From positions 9,853,050 through 9,917,049 of the forward strand of contig NC_049993.1 of NCBI RefSeq assembly GCF_000003815.2: a stretch of DNA of 64,000 bases, given 5' to 3'. Position 1 is the stretch's first letter, and each line of letters opens with the position of its first letter. Below the pieces are notes generated by a model. It was not told where the DNA came from, did not search any database, and saw only the letters and a list, made by a program, of their open reading frames with translations. Source of the stretch: Branchiostoma floridae. Its lineage: Eukaryota; Chordata; Leptocardii; Amphioxiformes; Branchiostomatidae. Shown one piece after another: positions 1-11,600 of this stretch. Position numbers and translations under genes: made by a program.

Positions 1-28
1 GATCGTCTCCGTCACGTGCCACTATGAA

Positions 29-108
29 TTTCTCTCTCCGCAGTGACGTCAGGAAGACACCACTTTTGCACTTTTTGTCTTCCTAACGTCACTGCTGGAG
101 AGAGAAAG
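29..108. repeat. Inverted repeat (hairpin) of about 80 bp
   Basis: The left arm, starting TTTCTCTCTCC, runs through GCAGTGACGT to AGGAAGAC, and is mirrored by GTCTTCCT, ACGTCACTGC and GGAGAGAGAAA on the right, around a short T-rich loop. The left arm holds a CRE-like TGACGTCA palindrome at about 44-51. It could be a small foldback transposon or a structured promoter element of an upstream transcript; a donor-like GGTAAGT follows near 155. Confidence 0.6.
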
Positions 109-159
109 GGTCATTCTGTGAACAAGGTCGACGGAGATTGACGGAAAATTTAGGGGTAA

Positions 160-1260
160 GTCCCTACATTATCTTAGTGTTGGAAAGAAAGTTTAGCAAT
201 TCTCTATAATGTATTCTGCCAACACAGATGAACTTTCATGCTAAATCGTAAAGAAGTAAGTGAAAAAGAAATTGCATTAGCTTGGGTGCAAACTGGGCCT
301 GAAAGCCAAATCCTAACCCTATATTCTTGTACCACACAAAACATCATGCTGTTGATGAAGAGTTCTAATGCGCATAGAGTGTACCATTTTTTTTTATATG
401 GCATTGACCGTTTCAAATGGCAACGACTGAACATGAGACAGAAATCTGATTCTCTTCGGATCCTTTCTACTTTCCCACCAATTTCCTTGGCTCTGGTATA
501 TTTTAACATTTAACCAGAGGTCAAAATGAAAAGTAAGGGCTTGAGGAAAACCTACTTACTATTATAGTTATAACTATAGCCCAATGATGTATAGACAAGA
601 TTTTATCAATTTTGTATATTTTAGGATCTTTTTACAATTGCAGACAGAATGGAAATTGTTTTATTGATCACATTATTCTTAGTTTTGATAGGAGAGCATG
701 GTTTGGTTAAGTCACCTGTTTGTACATATATTTGTTCACTTTTTTACACCCATTGTTCTGTCAGTGAAGTATTAAGATAAGTTTTGTATATCAATTATAC
801 AAAATTAATGTGATTCCTATTAAGACCATACTAGTTTGGTGAGAATTCTATGCAATATGCACAATAGAGAACATGATGTTATGTGTTAAATCTTTTTCTA
901 CAGCAAAAGTTTCAGAAAAATAGTTATACTACATGTATATTCAAGAGTGTTATCTTAGTTCACAATATATAATGTGTTTTTTTGTATATAGAACCCAACA
1001 CTATGTATACTCAATAACCATGTTTTGATTTATGTTATCAAGGTTGTAGAGATAAACTTCATGTGTGGATACATTGTTTTATACATATAGCGTTATATAT
1101 GACGTTAACATATTATGTATGCACAGGTATGTCAGATATTATACCTGTGGCTTTTCAAATGAAATAAAAAGTGGTTGAACCTCAGACTGAGGACAAAGCT
1201 TGTGTAATGATGCTTTTTTTGTTAGCTAGAAGTGCAATGTACCTTTACTACAGCTCGGTG
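160..1260. other. AT-rich stretch without a recognisable gene
   Basis: The open frames at 204-513 are on both strands, have no recognisable domain and look like chance. The tract is AT-rich and resembles a long 3' UTR or intergenic DNA. An AATAAA at 1163-1168 followed by GT-rich sequence could be the polyadenylation signal of a plus-strand transcript entering from the left. Confidence 0.4.
1163..1168 (+). terminator. Candidate polyadenylation signal AATAAA
   Basis: AATAAA is followed within about 10 bases by a GTGGTTG stretch. It would fit the 3' end of a gene left of the window. No exon of such a gene can be identified here, so this is tentative. Confidence 0.25.
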
Positions 1261-1265
1261 TTTAA

Positions 1266-1747
1266 AGGGACATAATGTAAAAAAGAAAGTCACTGTTTTC
1301 GGCCATTTTTCTACATTATGAGTTGAGTCTACCTTATTACACTGCGTCAGCAATATTCACAACGTATTGATACGACTTTGTTGTGCCGCGAGAACGTCTT
1401 GAAATATGCGCACTTACCTCTGCCGCTTGAGTTGTCTGCCATTTTATCCAACTCTCCGACGAACCAAAGTGCGCTTTAGAACGCATTCGGTGGTTCGCTC
1501 GAATCGTTACTGAAGTTTGTTGAAAGTCCACGCGAAGCTCCGAGGATCTGCGACCGCAACGGTCGATTCGGAAATCTACGGCCGGCTAATTTGGTCGTGG
1601 CTTACTTTGGCGTTGTTAATTTAGTGCTAGAAATGTGATAAATTGACACAGATAAGTTGGAAATAAGTTACAAATATCAATATGACTAGAGATTTTAAAG
1701 TTCAGAACATATGAAATTTTGGCACCAAATTTCTACAATATGTCCCT
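1266..1747. mobile_element. TTAA-flanked MITE (piggyBac-like), copy 1
   Basis: The element begins AGGGACATAATGTA and ends with its near reverse complement TACAATATGTCCCT. It is flanked on both sides by TTAA (1262-1265 and 1748-1751), the target duplication of piggyBac-type elements. A second, roughly 95% identical copy lies at 42318-42827. No transposase is encoded. A 64-codon minus-strand frame inside it looks incidental. Confidence 0.75.
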
Positions 1748-1776
1748 TTAAGCCTGGTGAAGAACAACGGGTCACT

Positions 1777-1945
1777 CCTTCTCTTCTTGACAAGCATGTT
1801 GTTTTAGTTACAGGAGCTAAAAGTTTCACTGACGAAGGATAGAGGATTCTATCCGAAACGTCTGACCGTTTCAAAACCATATCCAGTTGCTTGAGTAACT
1901 ATTTTGGGCGTATCTTATTACCTGGATGTCTAACCTACATTGACG
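1777..1945. repeat. Dispersed repeat, unidentified family
   Basis: The segment with CTGACCGTTTCAAAACCATA, TTGCTTGAGTAACT and TTATTACCTGGATGTCTAAC recurs at about 24600-24770, 31938-32000 (inverted) and 34725-34815. It resembles the 3' end of a retroelement, but I cannot name the family. Confidence 0.5.
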
Positions 1946-2479
1946 TTGTTGCCATGATTGCACCATGCAATGATTTTTATTATGCACACAGTAAGACCAC
2001 AAGTCTTATTAGGTGTGCTGTTAGCATTAATCAGTATAATAGGTTTACACATTGTATTTGTTATGGTTCAAAATAATGCAAATCCAGTTTGGTACCATTT
2101 TAAACGAGTTAGATTTGTATGATTGTCCAAGAATGTCCCGAGGTTCTAATTTCTAACCAATCAAATGGCGAGAGCACCATTCTTACAAGTTAGATTGAGC
2201 TCTGGAGCCAGTGGAGGTGGTAGAAAAGCGTTGAGTTCCAAAGGTTTATGAAATCTATGGACGACTATTGTACATGTTACAAAGAAATCAAAGTTTAGAT
2301 GGGACAAACTAGACTAGAGTGCCCTTTTCTCCTCATAGTCGTCATAGATTTACATTATCGTGTCTAAAATACTATATGTGTGATTTTGAGTTTCCCCGCG
2401 AAACTTTCCGCGAATCAGGTCACCTGTAACAAAACAGTCATTGAAGCTGACCAATCACAACAAGGCTCTTATCCCCCAT

Positions 2480-2504
2480 GTTCCCTAGCAACAGCGCCAT
2501 CTTG
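2480..2504. promoter_or_regulatory. SPEF2 promoter: X-box-like site plus YY1-like site
   Basis: GTTCCCTAGCAAC (2480-2492) fits the degenerate RFX X-box (RYYNYY, short spacer, RRNRAC) with a perfect AGCAAC half-site; the other half-site is weaker against the stricter GTNRCC form. GCCATCTTG at 2496-2504 is the reverse of the YY1 core CAAGATGGC. Both lie about 100 bp upstream of the SPEF2 start codon, where core promoter elements of a ciliary gene are expected. Function is inferred. Confidence 0.5.
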
Positions 2505-2603
2505 ATTTTATTGTTTACGTCTCCAATGATGGCGACGGCTCCTGGTTTTGGGTAGACTTTGACAGGAGTTTTGGTCTGAATCAGGTACACTGGAGGATTC
2601 AAG

Positions 2604-5600
2604 ATGACGGAGATATTGTGTAGATGGTTGAACGACGAGGTGAAGCTGTCAAAGCCCGTCGGTGAGTGTTTAAAGCGGTGTAAGATTGTCTTGGAGTGGA
2701 CGTGAACGCAACGATTTCGTGGGGAGGGGGGCGGAGGTCGCCAAGCAAGGCACTGTGTTCGACAGTAGCACGTCACGATAGAAGTTCTGAAGTGTTATAA
2801 ACGAACCAAAGTCGATCTGAAATGTTCCTAACAATCTTAAGTCTGAGTAGGTCTTGTGGTTAATCTAGCACGGGTTCCTTTCTTAGATAAGTAGCCATAC
2901 CGAAAGTGCGGTCATTGCACAAGACCGTCACTTGCATCTAATTTCAAGAAATGCATTCTTCAGTAGCTCAACTTGGTAAAGAATAACAATACCAGGGGAA
3001 AATGTTGTTGAAATGGAGACACGAATTTGGTACCAATGGTCCCAAAAGCCAAGGGACATTACATCTGTTTTTAATCTTTTTGTTCTTGATTGAATCTCCT
3101 TCATATAGTCTTAGTTAATTTTAGTCTTTGAATTTAGTAGCTGAGGGTTCAAAATACCAGACAGTATGTTAACTATTTGTGTTTTCTGCGATGTATCAGA
3201 TTCATCACACCGAGACAACCATCCTTTTGGAATGCTATTTGAAAAAATAAGATCAAGTTACATGTTGCCATATGTGTGGTTGGGTTTGTGGTTGAGATCT
3301 ATGCTTTCTTGCTTCAAAGTAATTTCCACCATTCTTATTGCAGACAACAAGACCTTTTCGAAAGATTTCTCCAATGGCTACCTCATTGGGGAGTTGTTGG
3401 CCAGATACCAGCTGCAGAATGACTTTGACAAGTTCTCACAGAACAGGTTGGTGATTTAGATCCCTCTTCTGTAATCCGTCTTATTTGTGTAATTTTGTAG
3501 CAAGGCAACAACATTTTGTGCAATTGTCTTCCTTGATCTTTGTACAATATATATAATGGGAGTTTCTTCTGAATTTAGTGAAAAGTGTTGTCTGGACTCC
3601 ACATACAGACCCTCTATGATTGCTAAATGAAAAAAAAAAATTATCCTTGAATTGCACTAAATTAGAAAACAAAAAGTTGGTACATTGCTACACATAGTAC
3701 TGTAAGGCTTTTATTTATCTATTTATTCATCTTTAGTTGAAGTTACTGATTTTACCTCCTCAACCAACATAATGAGTAAAAATAAAATACAGTGCTGCCA
3801 TCAAGCCTTCACCTCTATGTGCAAGCATATGGATCCCTCACCAGAAAGGGAGCAACAGATGACAGACAAGATACTGTAAAATAATGCATTTAAGTTTGCA
3901 GTATTGGAAAAATGGAGTGTTCGGGGTGGTTTTAAGTTCGTGTAAGTGACGTATACTGTTGTCACATATTGTCATGGAAGAATGTTCGCGGTAGTTTTAC
4001 ATTCGTCTTGAAGTGACCACAGTGAACATTTCTGCATTTACAGTAATGAATGAACAAGTGCTTGAATAAGGGAGGAAATTCATAGGATGAATGATTTGTT
4101 TTTCCCCTTTAGGACCGCAGAGTCAAAACTTAATAACTTCACGCGGCTGGAGCCGACACTGCGACTGTTGGAGGTTGACTTCGACACCAACATCGCTCAC
4201 TCTATCATGACGGAACAGCACGGTGTCGCAACAAGGTAACAACTATCTGCACTCTCTTTCACACATGGGCAGAGACGATGGGGAAAAATCCTGGGCCATC
4301 ATATGGTGTGTCCCTGCTCACTCGGTGAGATAGCACAGTTGTAAGCGTCACCTGAGCCGGATAGCGTCTGGACTTTGCACGCTCTCTCGCCTTGCTCCGT
4401 CGTTTGGGCTTGGTATTCTTTATTAGCAGTGTCGGATACTTATAAACCCACATTCCATCATGACGGAACAGCACTGTGTCGCCACAAGTTAAGGATGGTT
4501 AAGTTAAAAAAAAGTTAAACCCTTCCCGCGCCAAGGGCGGTGCCCATTTCTGGCGCATAGGGTGGTTCCCATGTCTGTTTCATTAGCCCTGGGCCACACA
4601 CAACTCAATCACTACAGCAGTGGGCTTAAGTCCACTGGTAGTGGTGTGTGTTCAACATTGCAGAAGTAATGTCTAAGTTAAGGATGGACCCAACTTTAAA
4701 ACTTGCTAGAATTAATCTGCTGCCGTTAGAAAAATAGAAAACAGCATTTGTGGGACAGAAAACAAATGCCCTGTCTGTGCGATGAAGCGGAATATTGCAT
4801 TCAGATGCCCCAACATCATCCCCTTGCGTTTCTAACTGAAGCTTTTGTGTATTAAGTCTGCTGCCATACTACCATCAATTTTATATGGTAGCAACCTCAG
4901 GTTAGCACTACTTCCTACTCAGAAAATGGCAGCTTTAGAGATTTACACACATGCACAGGTAGACACACATGCATGCATACGCACAACAGAGAGAGATAGA
5001 AACAGATGCAACAATGGTTAAATTTATGTTGACAATCATGGATAATTAGGATAAACATTGCAAAAGTAATGTCTAATGTTAAATCTATTCTAAGGATGGG
5101 ATTCTTCTATCTCTGTTAGTTTGACAGCATTTCTGGTTAGGTCTCACACAGGCATTTTCTTCGCAGGTTGCTTTACCAGCTCTTCATTGGCCTCGGGAGA
5201 AAACAGAAAGCCAACCTGACTGGGGTTGCCATGGAGACCATGAGGCCGGCCGCGCCCGTCAAGCTGGAGGGAATAGAGAGTGAAATATACAAGGAGGTTA
5301 GTAGCAATGAGACAAACATTTTTTATTTGTTTTTTTGCTCAGATACGTCTTTGATTACCAGTAGATATATGTACATGGGGTACATTTAATATTCAGCTAA
5401 CAGGCATTTATTGCACTGCAGTTACCCCAAAGTAGGACAGCCTGAAATAGTCCGTTCAGATTTGGATTTTTTTTTAATTCAGCAGGGTCTTTCTCACAGA
5501 TTCTGTTCAGGAATCAAAGTGTGGAAAGATAATAATTGTAAAGGCTACATAGATACACATGTACTGTGAGTTACAGTTAACTGTAACAGTTTGCATCACA

Positions 5601-8600
5601 TTCATTTTGCAACTGATACAGTCGTGTTCTACTTGTTTTGCAGGTTGGTCATCAACAAATTGTTGTACGTCAGTAATCTATCATAACTTTACTTAACAAC
5701 TCTTAGTTGACTGCATCCTGTCCGTGACGCCAAATGTTGAGAACCGATGGTAGGGCTATTGATGCAGATACATTGAGACCAAAAGTCGGGAACTGTAGAG
5801 CTACATAACTTTATTGTTACTCCCAGGACTCCAACTCATGGAATGAGGTCAGAGCCTCACAGGACTAGTCTACTTCTAAAATAGGGGGGCTTTGGTAGGA
5901 ATGATCACATGGTTCTCAGTGGGTTCATAACATCTTACTTAATCTTTCTTTTGTTTTGTACAGAGACTGAAGATCCTGACTCCCCGCCAGACGGACCAGA
6001 ACCTGGGGAAGCTCCAGGCCAGGTTTGACGACAAGTGGGCGCGCCACGAGCAGACCATGTTCCGGGAGAAAATGGAGGAGGAGCAGAGGTACCGCCGCCT
6101 CCAGTCGGAGGAGAGTCAAAAGGCTGTGGAGAAGGCTAGGATGGCGCGGCAGAAACAGACGGAACTCCTGGCCAAGCTCAGGTATGGATGAAGTGTGCAG
6201 AACGCAAGCCACTGGTTCAGATGTTATGATTGTGTCCCCTAAGTAAACTGAAAGTTGTTAGAAAGGCTAGTGGATACGTTGATAAACCTATCCAGTTGCA
6301 TGTCAATGAGCAAGCCAGGATGACGCGGCAGAAACAGACGGAGCTCTTGGCCAAGCTCAGGTACAGAACACAAGCCACTGCTTCAAAAGTAAACTGAAAC
6401 TTGTTGCTCAGTAGAAATGCTACAATAAGTTATCCAGTTGCTTGGCTGTGGAGAAGGCCAAGATGGCGCGGCAGAAACAGACGGAACTCCTGGCCAAGCT
6501 CAGGCACGAAGACTTTGTGTACAGAACACAAGCCACTGCTTCAGATGTTATGATTGTGTCCCCTAAGTAAACTGAAAATTGTTAGAAAGGCTAGTGGATA
6601 CGTTGATAAACCTATCCAGTTGCATGTCAATGAGAAGGCCAGGGTGACGCGGCAGAAACATACAGAGCTCCTGGCCAAGCTCAGGTACGGACCTGGTGTA
6701 CTGCCAGTAGAAGCTAAGACATTGATATAGAAGCTCTGATAATGTGTTGTGTTTTCATGTAAACTGAAAATATTGTTAGGTGATGTCTCACATGATATTC
6801 TCATGTGACATTTATGACATCATTTATTCATTAATTTGCTTATTCTTTTCTTCTTCTGTCCATTCAACTGTTCATTCATCCCTCCATTCAATAAATTCAT
6901 TTGACAATGGGCATTCCTTCCTTTCCCCCTGCAGAGCTGCCACAGTGGAGATCCCCAAACCTCCCCCCAGTAAGACTCTGAAGGCCATCAAGCAGAGGAA
7001 GGAGGCACGGAGGTTCAAGGAAGCAGAGGTGAGACATGACTTAAATTTTCTATTCATCCACGTTGGTAATGCTAGTTCACCTTTATCTGCAGGGTAACCT
7101 ATTTCCGTTTAAAAAAAAGGTATTTTGGGGTATCAAGTTGATGAAAGGTGGTTTGAAATTGCAATATTTTCATTATATATCAGATTAAAAGCACTGTCTG
7201 TTGACTTGATATTCCTAAATACCCTGATTTGAAATACAATGGATAAAGGTTTCCCTGTGGATAAACTATTGAAATTAAAGATGAACTAGCATAATAGATC
7301 ATTGCATTTTTCTGTTTTGAATTAAATTTCCATAGTGAATCTCATACTGGCCTCCTATTGATGTTTCATTTTTTGATTTTGTTTGTTTATATCAAGTTAC
7401 AGGTCTTTTCCACAAACTCCGAAACGGGAAGGAACCGTTACGGCCTTTAAAAACAGGAGTTTGTAATACACAGACAGGGGATTTACACTGAGCATGAAAT
7501 GTTGTTCAGTTGTTAATAGTCAGGTGCTAATGCCTCTATCAAGTCCTCACCAAACCAAAATCTCTGCCCTCATAGGACACCAGGGTCATGATCAAGGACT
7601 TTGAGAACAAACTGAAGTCTCAGCAGATCGCCACCTCGGGAATGGACGATGGCAGTAGTGAGCTGGCTTACAGTGTCACTACAGAGGACCTGGAGTACAA
7701 ACCGCCCCCTGTCGACCTCATACAGGTACTGCAATGTGATGTAGCATACAATATTATAATAGTAATTTCAGAGTCCTTCTCTTGCTGTTATATGCTGCAG
7801 GGAAAAGCCTTCTGTTTTAAACAAAGTATTCATTCAGAGCTTGCTATCTGTTGATTGAACATACTGGTGATATCAGGTGTATTGGTAGTACTGTTAGGGC
7901 CTTCAAACATGGAGGAGACCTGTTAACTTGAACTTCATGGACTTAGAAGGCTTTTGCATATTAAATCATACAATGCCATACGTTTCCCAGCTATCGGTAC
8001 CAGTCTTCAGTCAAGCAGGGTTCAAAATACATTTTAAAGCTAGGTTGCCCAGTGGGCAACCTCTGAGCCAAAACTTAGGTTGCCCTTAAGGTTGCCCTTA
8101 AGGAAGGCCAGAATTTGTACTAAATTTCTATATGGAGCTCAAATCTGGTGTTTGAACTTTAATCTTTATCCTTGGTGCCTGCTTGTAGGACTCTCGCAGT
8201 CCCCACCCAGAAACTAGGTAGCACAGCGTGCATGCGCAGGGCAATCTGGGCAACCTGGTAGTTAAATCCCTGGCCAATTCAGTCCCTTTTTTTAATACAA
8301 TGATCATAATGTTATGGCTATAAATGTTAGTGACTGACATGTATTCAATGGTTGAATTTCCATCTCTCCCTTCCAGCCTGGTGCCAATGATGACTATATC
8401 GGGAAGATCAAGCGTCGTCTGGAGGAGGACTCTAAGGCTCGAGAGGAGAGGGAGAAAAGGCGGAGGAAAGTCCTGGTGGATCAGCTGAAGGCACATGATG
8501 CACAGGAGGTAAAGATTCAATTGCAGTAATTCCTGGCTTTTCTGTCATAGTTTACACACTTTTCAGTCTCTATACATGTAAATAAATAAGTATATCACAA

Positions 8601-11600
8601 GAAATCAGGGAGCCTGTTAATTAAGATTTTGATGTGACTTAATTGCACTGGGATTAATCAAAATTTCAAAGTTTTCCATAGAAGGTGAATAAAAAGGAGG
8701 AATACCTATTATTGTAGAAGCATATAGATTGTATATAAATTTGAATGATGTGATATGCATCCTTCCGACAAACATTCCCAGAGTTTCTTTCTTTCTTCAA
8801 GCTGAAGCAGTGATTGTGTCCAGTTTCCGCGGAAAGAGCGTTCCAGAAAGAATTTGGTGCGCCAATGTGCCAACATCTGCATATTGACTGCTACCGAGTT
8901 AATTTTTAAAATTTTTTGACCTTGTTTTAGGAAGCACATCGTGAGGAGATGCTGGTGAACCGACTGATGCGCCAGTCTCAGCAGGAGAGGCGGATTGCTG
9001 TCCAGCTGCTGCAGGCTCGCCACGAGAAGGACATCATCCGCAAAAACAGGTGCGTACGCTCTCCTGACTTTCTGTACACAAAGCATTCTAATGGCTTTCT
9101 TACTTACATAAAATGAGCATTTTTGTGTGTCGCAGATAATTGTTGGCAATATAAAATCATCTTCACTTTGCAAATTATGTCTAAGATGTACAGTCAGCCC
9201 AGTGGCTATTAGAAATTAGGCTAGCCTTGCCGACTAGACAATGCAGGATATAAAATGAAGAAGAAGAATCATCTTACTGTAATGTTTCATACATTTCATG
9301 CTTGTAAAGGTGCGACTGTTTTTACCCATTAGAGAATTGGAAGACAATTGGCTACTTTTGCGTGTTCAAGGTTACAGTAAAGTATTGCATGCTTCTTGAT
9401 TATGAAGATTTTTTTTAAGGTCTCTCAATAAGAAAGTTTGTTATTCCTCTCTCTTTTTCAGAATATTCCTTGAGAAGCAGTATGATGCAAGGAGGGTAAA
9501 AGACTTTGAAGATGCACTCAACAAGGAGAAGGTACATATTTGTTAATGAATGATGAGACACTTAATGCACAGACAGACTTGTACTCTGCAATGACGTCAT
9601 TACCTTTATGAAAATTGAGGTATAAGCTGTTATTGCTCTGTCTGTCCGACTGTCTGTTTGTGTTCCAGATGATTTAGGCAGCAATAACTTGGGCTAAGAA
9701 TGGATTTGATATGTGGGTATACGTCTTGGGAAGACACAGTTCAGGGCTTCCTTGTTGTCATTAAAAGGTTGATGGTACAAATGAAGTGTTTTCTCTCCGC
9801 AATGCCAATGTACTAACTATGGACTCTATAGCTTAACTTACCATGCCTCTCCCTCTTTACTGCTCTCCATCAGTGGTTACTTGAACAGAAAAGGGTAAGG
9901 TCACAAATAAGACATGTCATTTGATGCTTGTCATGAACTTATTTACACTGTGGTGATGTAAAACACAGGGTTGCTGTCTTTCTCATCATGTTTTCACCAG
10001 TTACTGTATGTTGGGATGTACTTCTTCTTCCTTGTCACTTGTAATAATATCATATTGCACACTATTCACAAATACTGGGATTTTTTGTTTCATACGTGAT
10101 GCAGCTTTACTTTAAGCTAATATATCTTCAGAGACCAAGAACATGTGTGTTTGTTAATAATTAAGTATCAGATGACATAAGACATAGAGCTATGTCTGTC
10201 AAAGGTGTTTTTTCTAATGTGCCGTTTTCAGCACCAAGGACAGGGCATGCTGTTGTGCTGTCCTAGCCTGACAAAAGTTGCTTGTACCACTGAAACAGGC
10301 CAAAATATTCCCTGGCCAGATACTACATGTATTGTTATAGTAATCCACTAGGCTGTATCAATTGACTCTGGTTTAAAAAAACATTATCAGTTGAAAAGTG
10401 GTTGAGATTAAGAACTTGGAAGTCTCACATGTTATCCAAAATCTATTAATATAATTCCATAGTTACCTGAATTACCACCCCTTAAAATTCATCTAAGAGA
10501 TCTCTAACGCAAGATTCTCCAGTTAAATGCACCCCTGCATATCTAAGCTGTATAAACCTGGGGGTGTTGCACTAGAAACCTCTCAAACACTGTCTTTAAA
10601 AGTGGCAGATATATGTATTTTGGCAAGTAAGTGTAGCTGTGCTTATGTCAACAAAAACAATTTTGTCCACTTTACATTGAGCTGATTTTATGTTTTCATG
10701 TTTTGATTTCCTTGTTTAGGAACTTGCCCAGCTTGAATTGAAACATCAAATGCACTGTAGAGTCACCTTTACTAGGTAGCCTTAGACATTACGCTTACTG
10801 CTAGTGTATGGGATAGGTGTAACAGGTCATTAGTTGTAGTATTGAAAAAAAAAAAGATAACGAACTGCTGCCGCACCATGTGCCTTTGAAGCTGTTGTGT
10901 TATGCCGAAGGACAGCTACATTTGTGTGTGTATATCAGCTATACAGACAATTATATGGAAATCCTGTTTCTTTCACAATGGAGCATTGAGCTGATTTTAC
11001 ATTATTTTCTGGTTTTAGGAACTTGCTCAGCTTGCAAAGCTGGAGTATATTGAGCAGACCAAGGCTGAGCAAGAGCTCCACGACAGGATCGCAGCCGAAC
11101 GTGCCGAACAGCGATACCGCAAACACTACGACATGTGCATGGAGGTCACCCTGCAGATCGTGGACTATGCCACCAAGTTTGGGGAGTACAGGGAGCTAAC
11201 AGAAAAGTGAGCTTGATTCCAAAACATCTAAAAATTTCATAGCCTTTTGCACATTTTCTGCACAAGCTTACTATTTTTGCTGTGACAACATATTTTGATA
11301 TATACAGGTTCTAGAAAGCTGCATAGTTATAGTATAAAGAAAACCAGGTAAATATGCCACCAAGCTAGTTTGGGGAGTACAGGGAGCTAACAGAAAAGTG
11401 AGCTTGATATCTGTATCTGTTTCTGTCTGTATCTGTATCTATATAACCGGTATAACTGCCCTTTGGCATAACACACCAGCTATCTTATGCAAAATGTAAT
11501 GAAAATTCTGTAGTTTTTGCATATTGTTCACATAAAGTATCAAAATTTGCTACTTTTGCTGTGGCAACATACTGTCATATATAGGATTATGTAAAGGAAT

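Noticed and set aside
1337..1531. 64-codon minus-strand frame in the TTAA element, considered as a transposase remnant
   Set aside because: No catalytic motif; the second copy at 42318 has changes that do not look constrained as protein.
2438..2776. 112-codon minus-strand frame across the SPEF2 start, considered as a divergent gene
   Set aside because: No domain and no donor context; it covers the SPEF2 promoter and exon 1 on the other strand.
8709..9173. 154-codon minus-strand open frame
   Set aside because: Antisense shadow of SPEF2 exon 9 and its introns.
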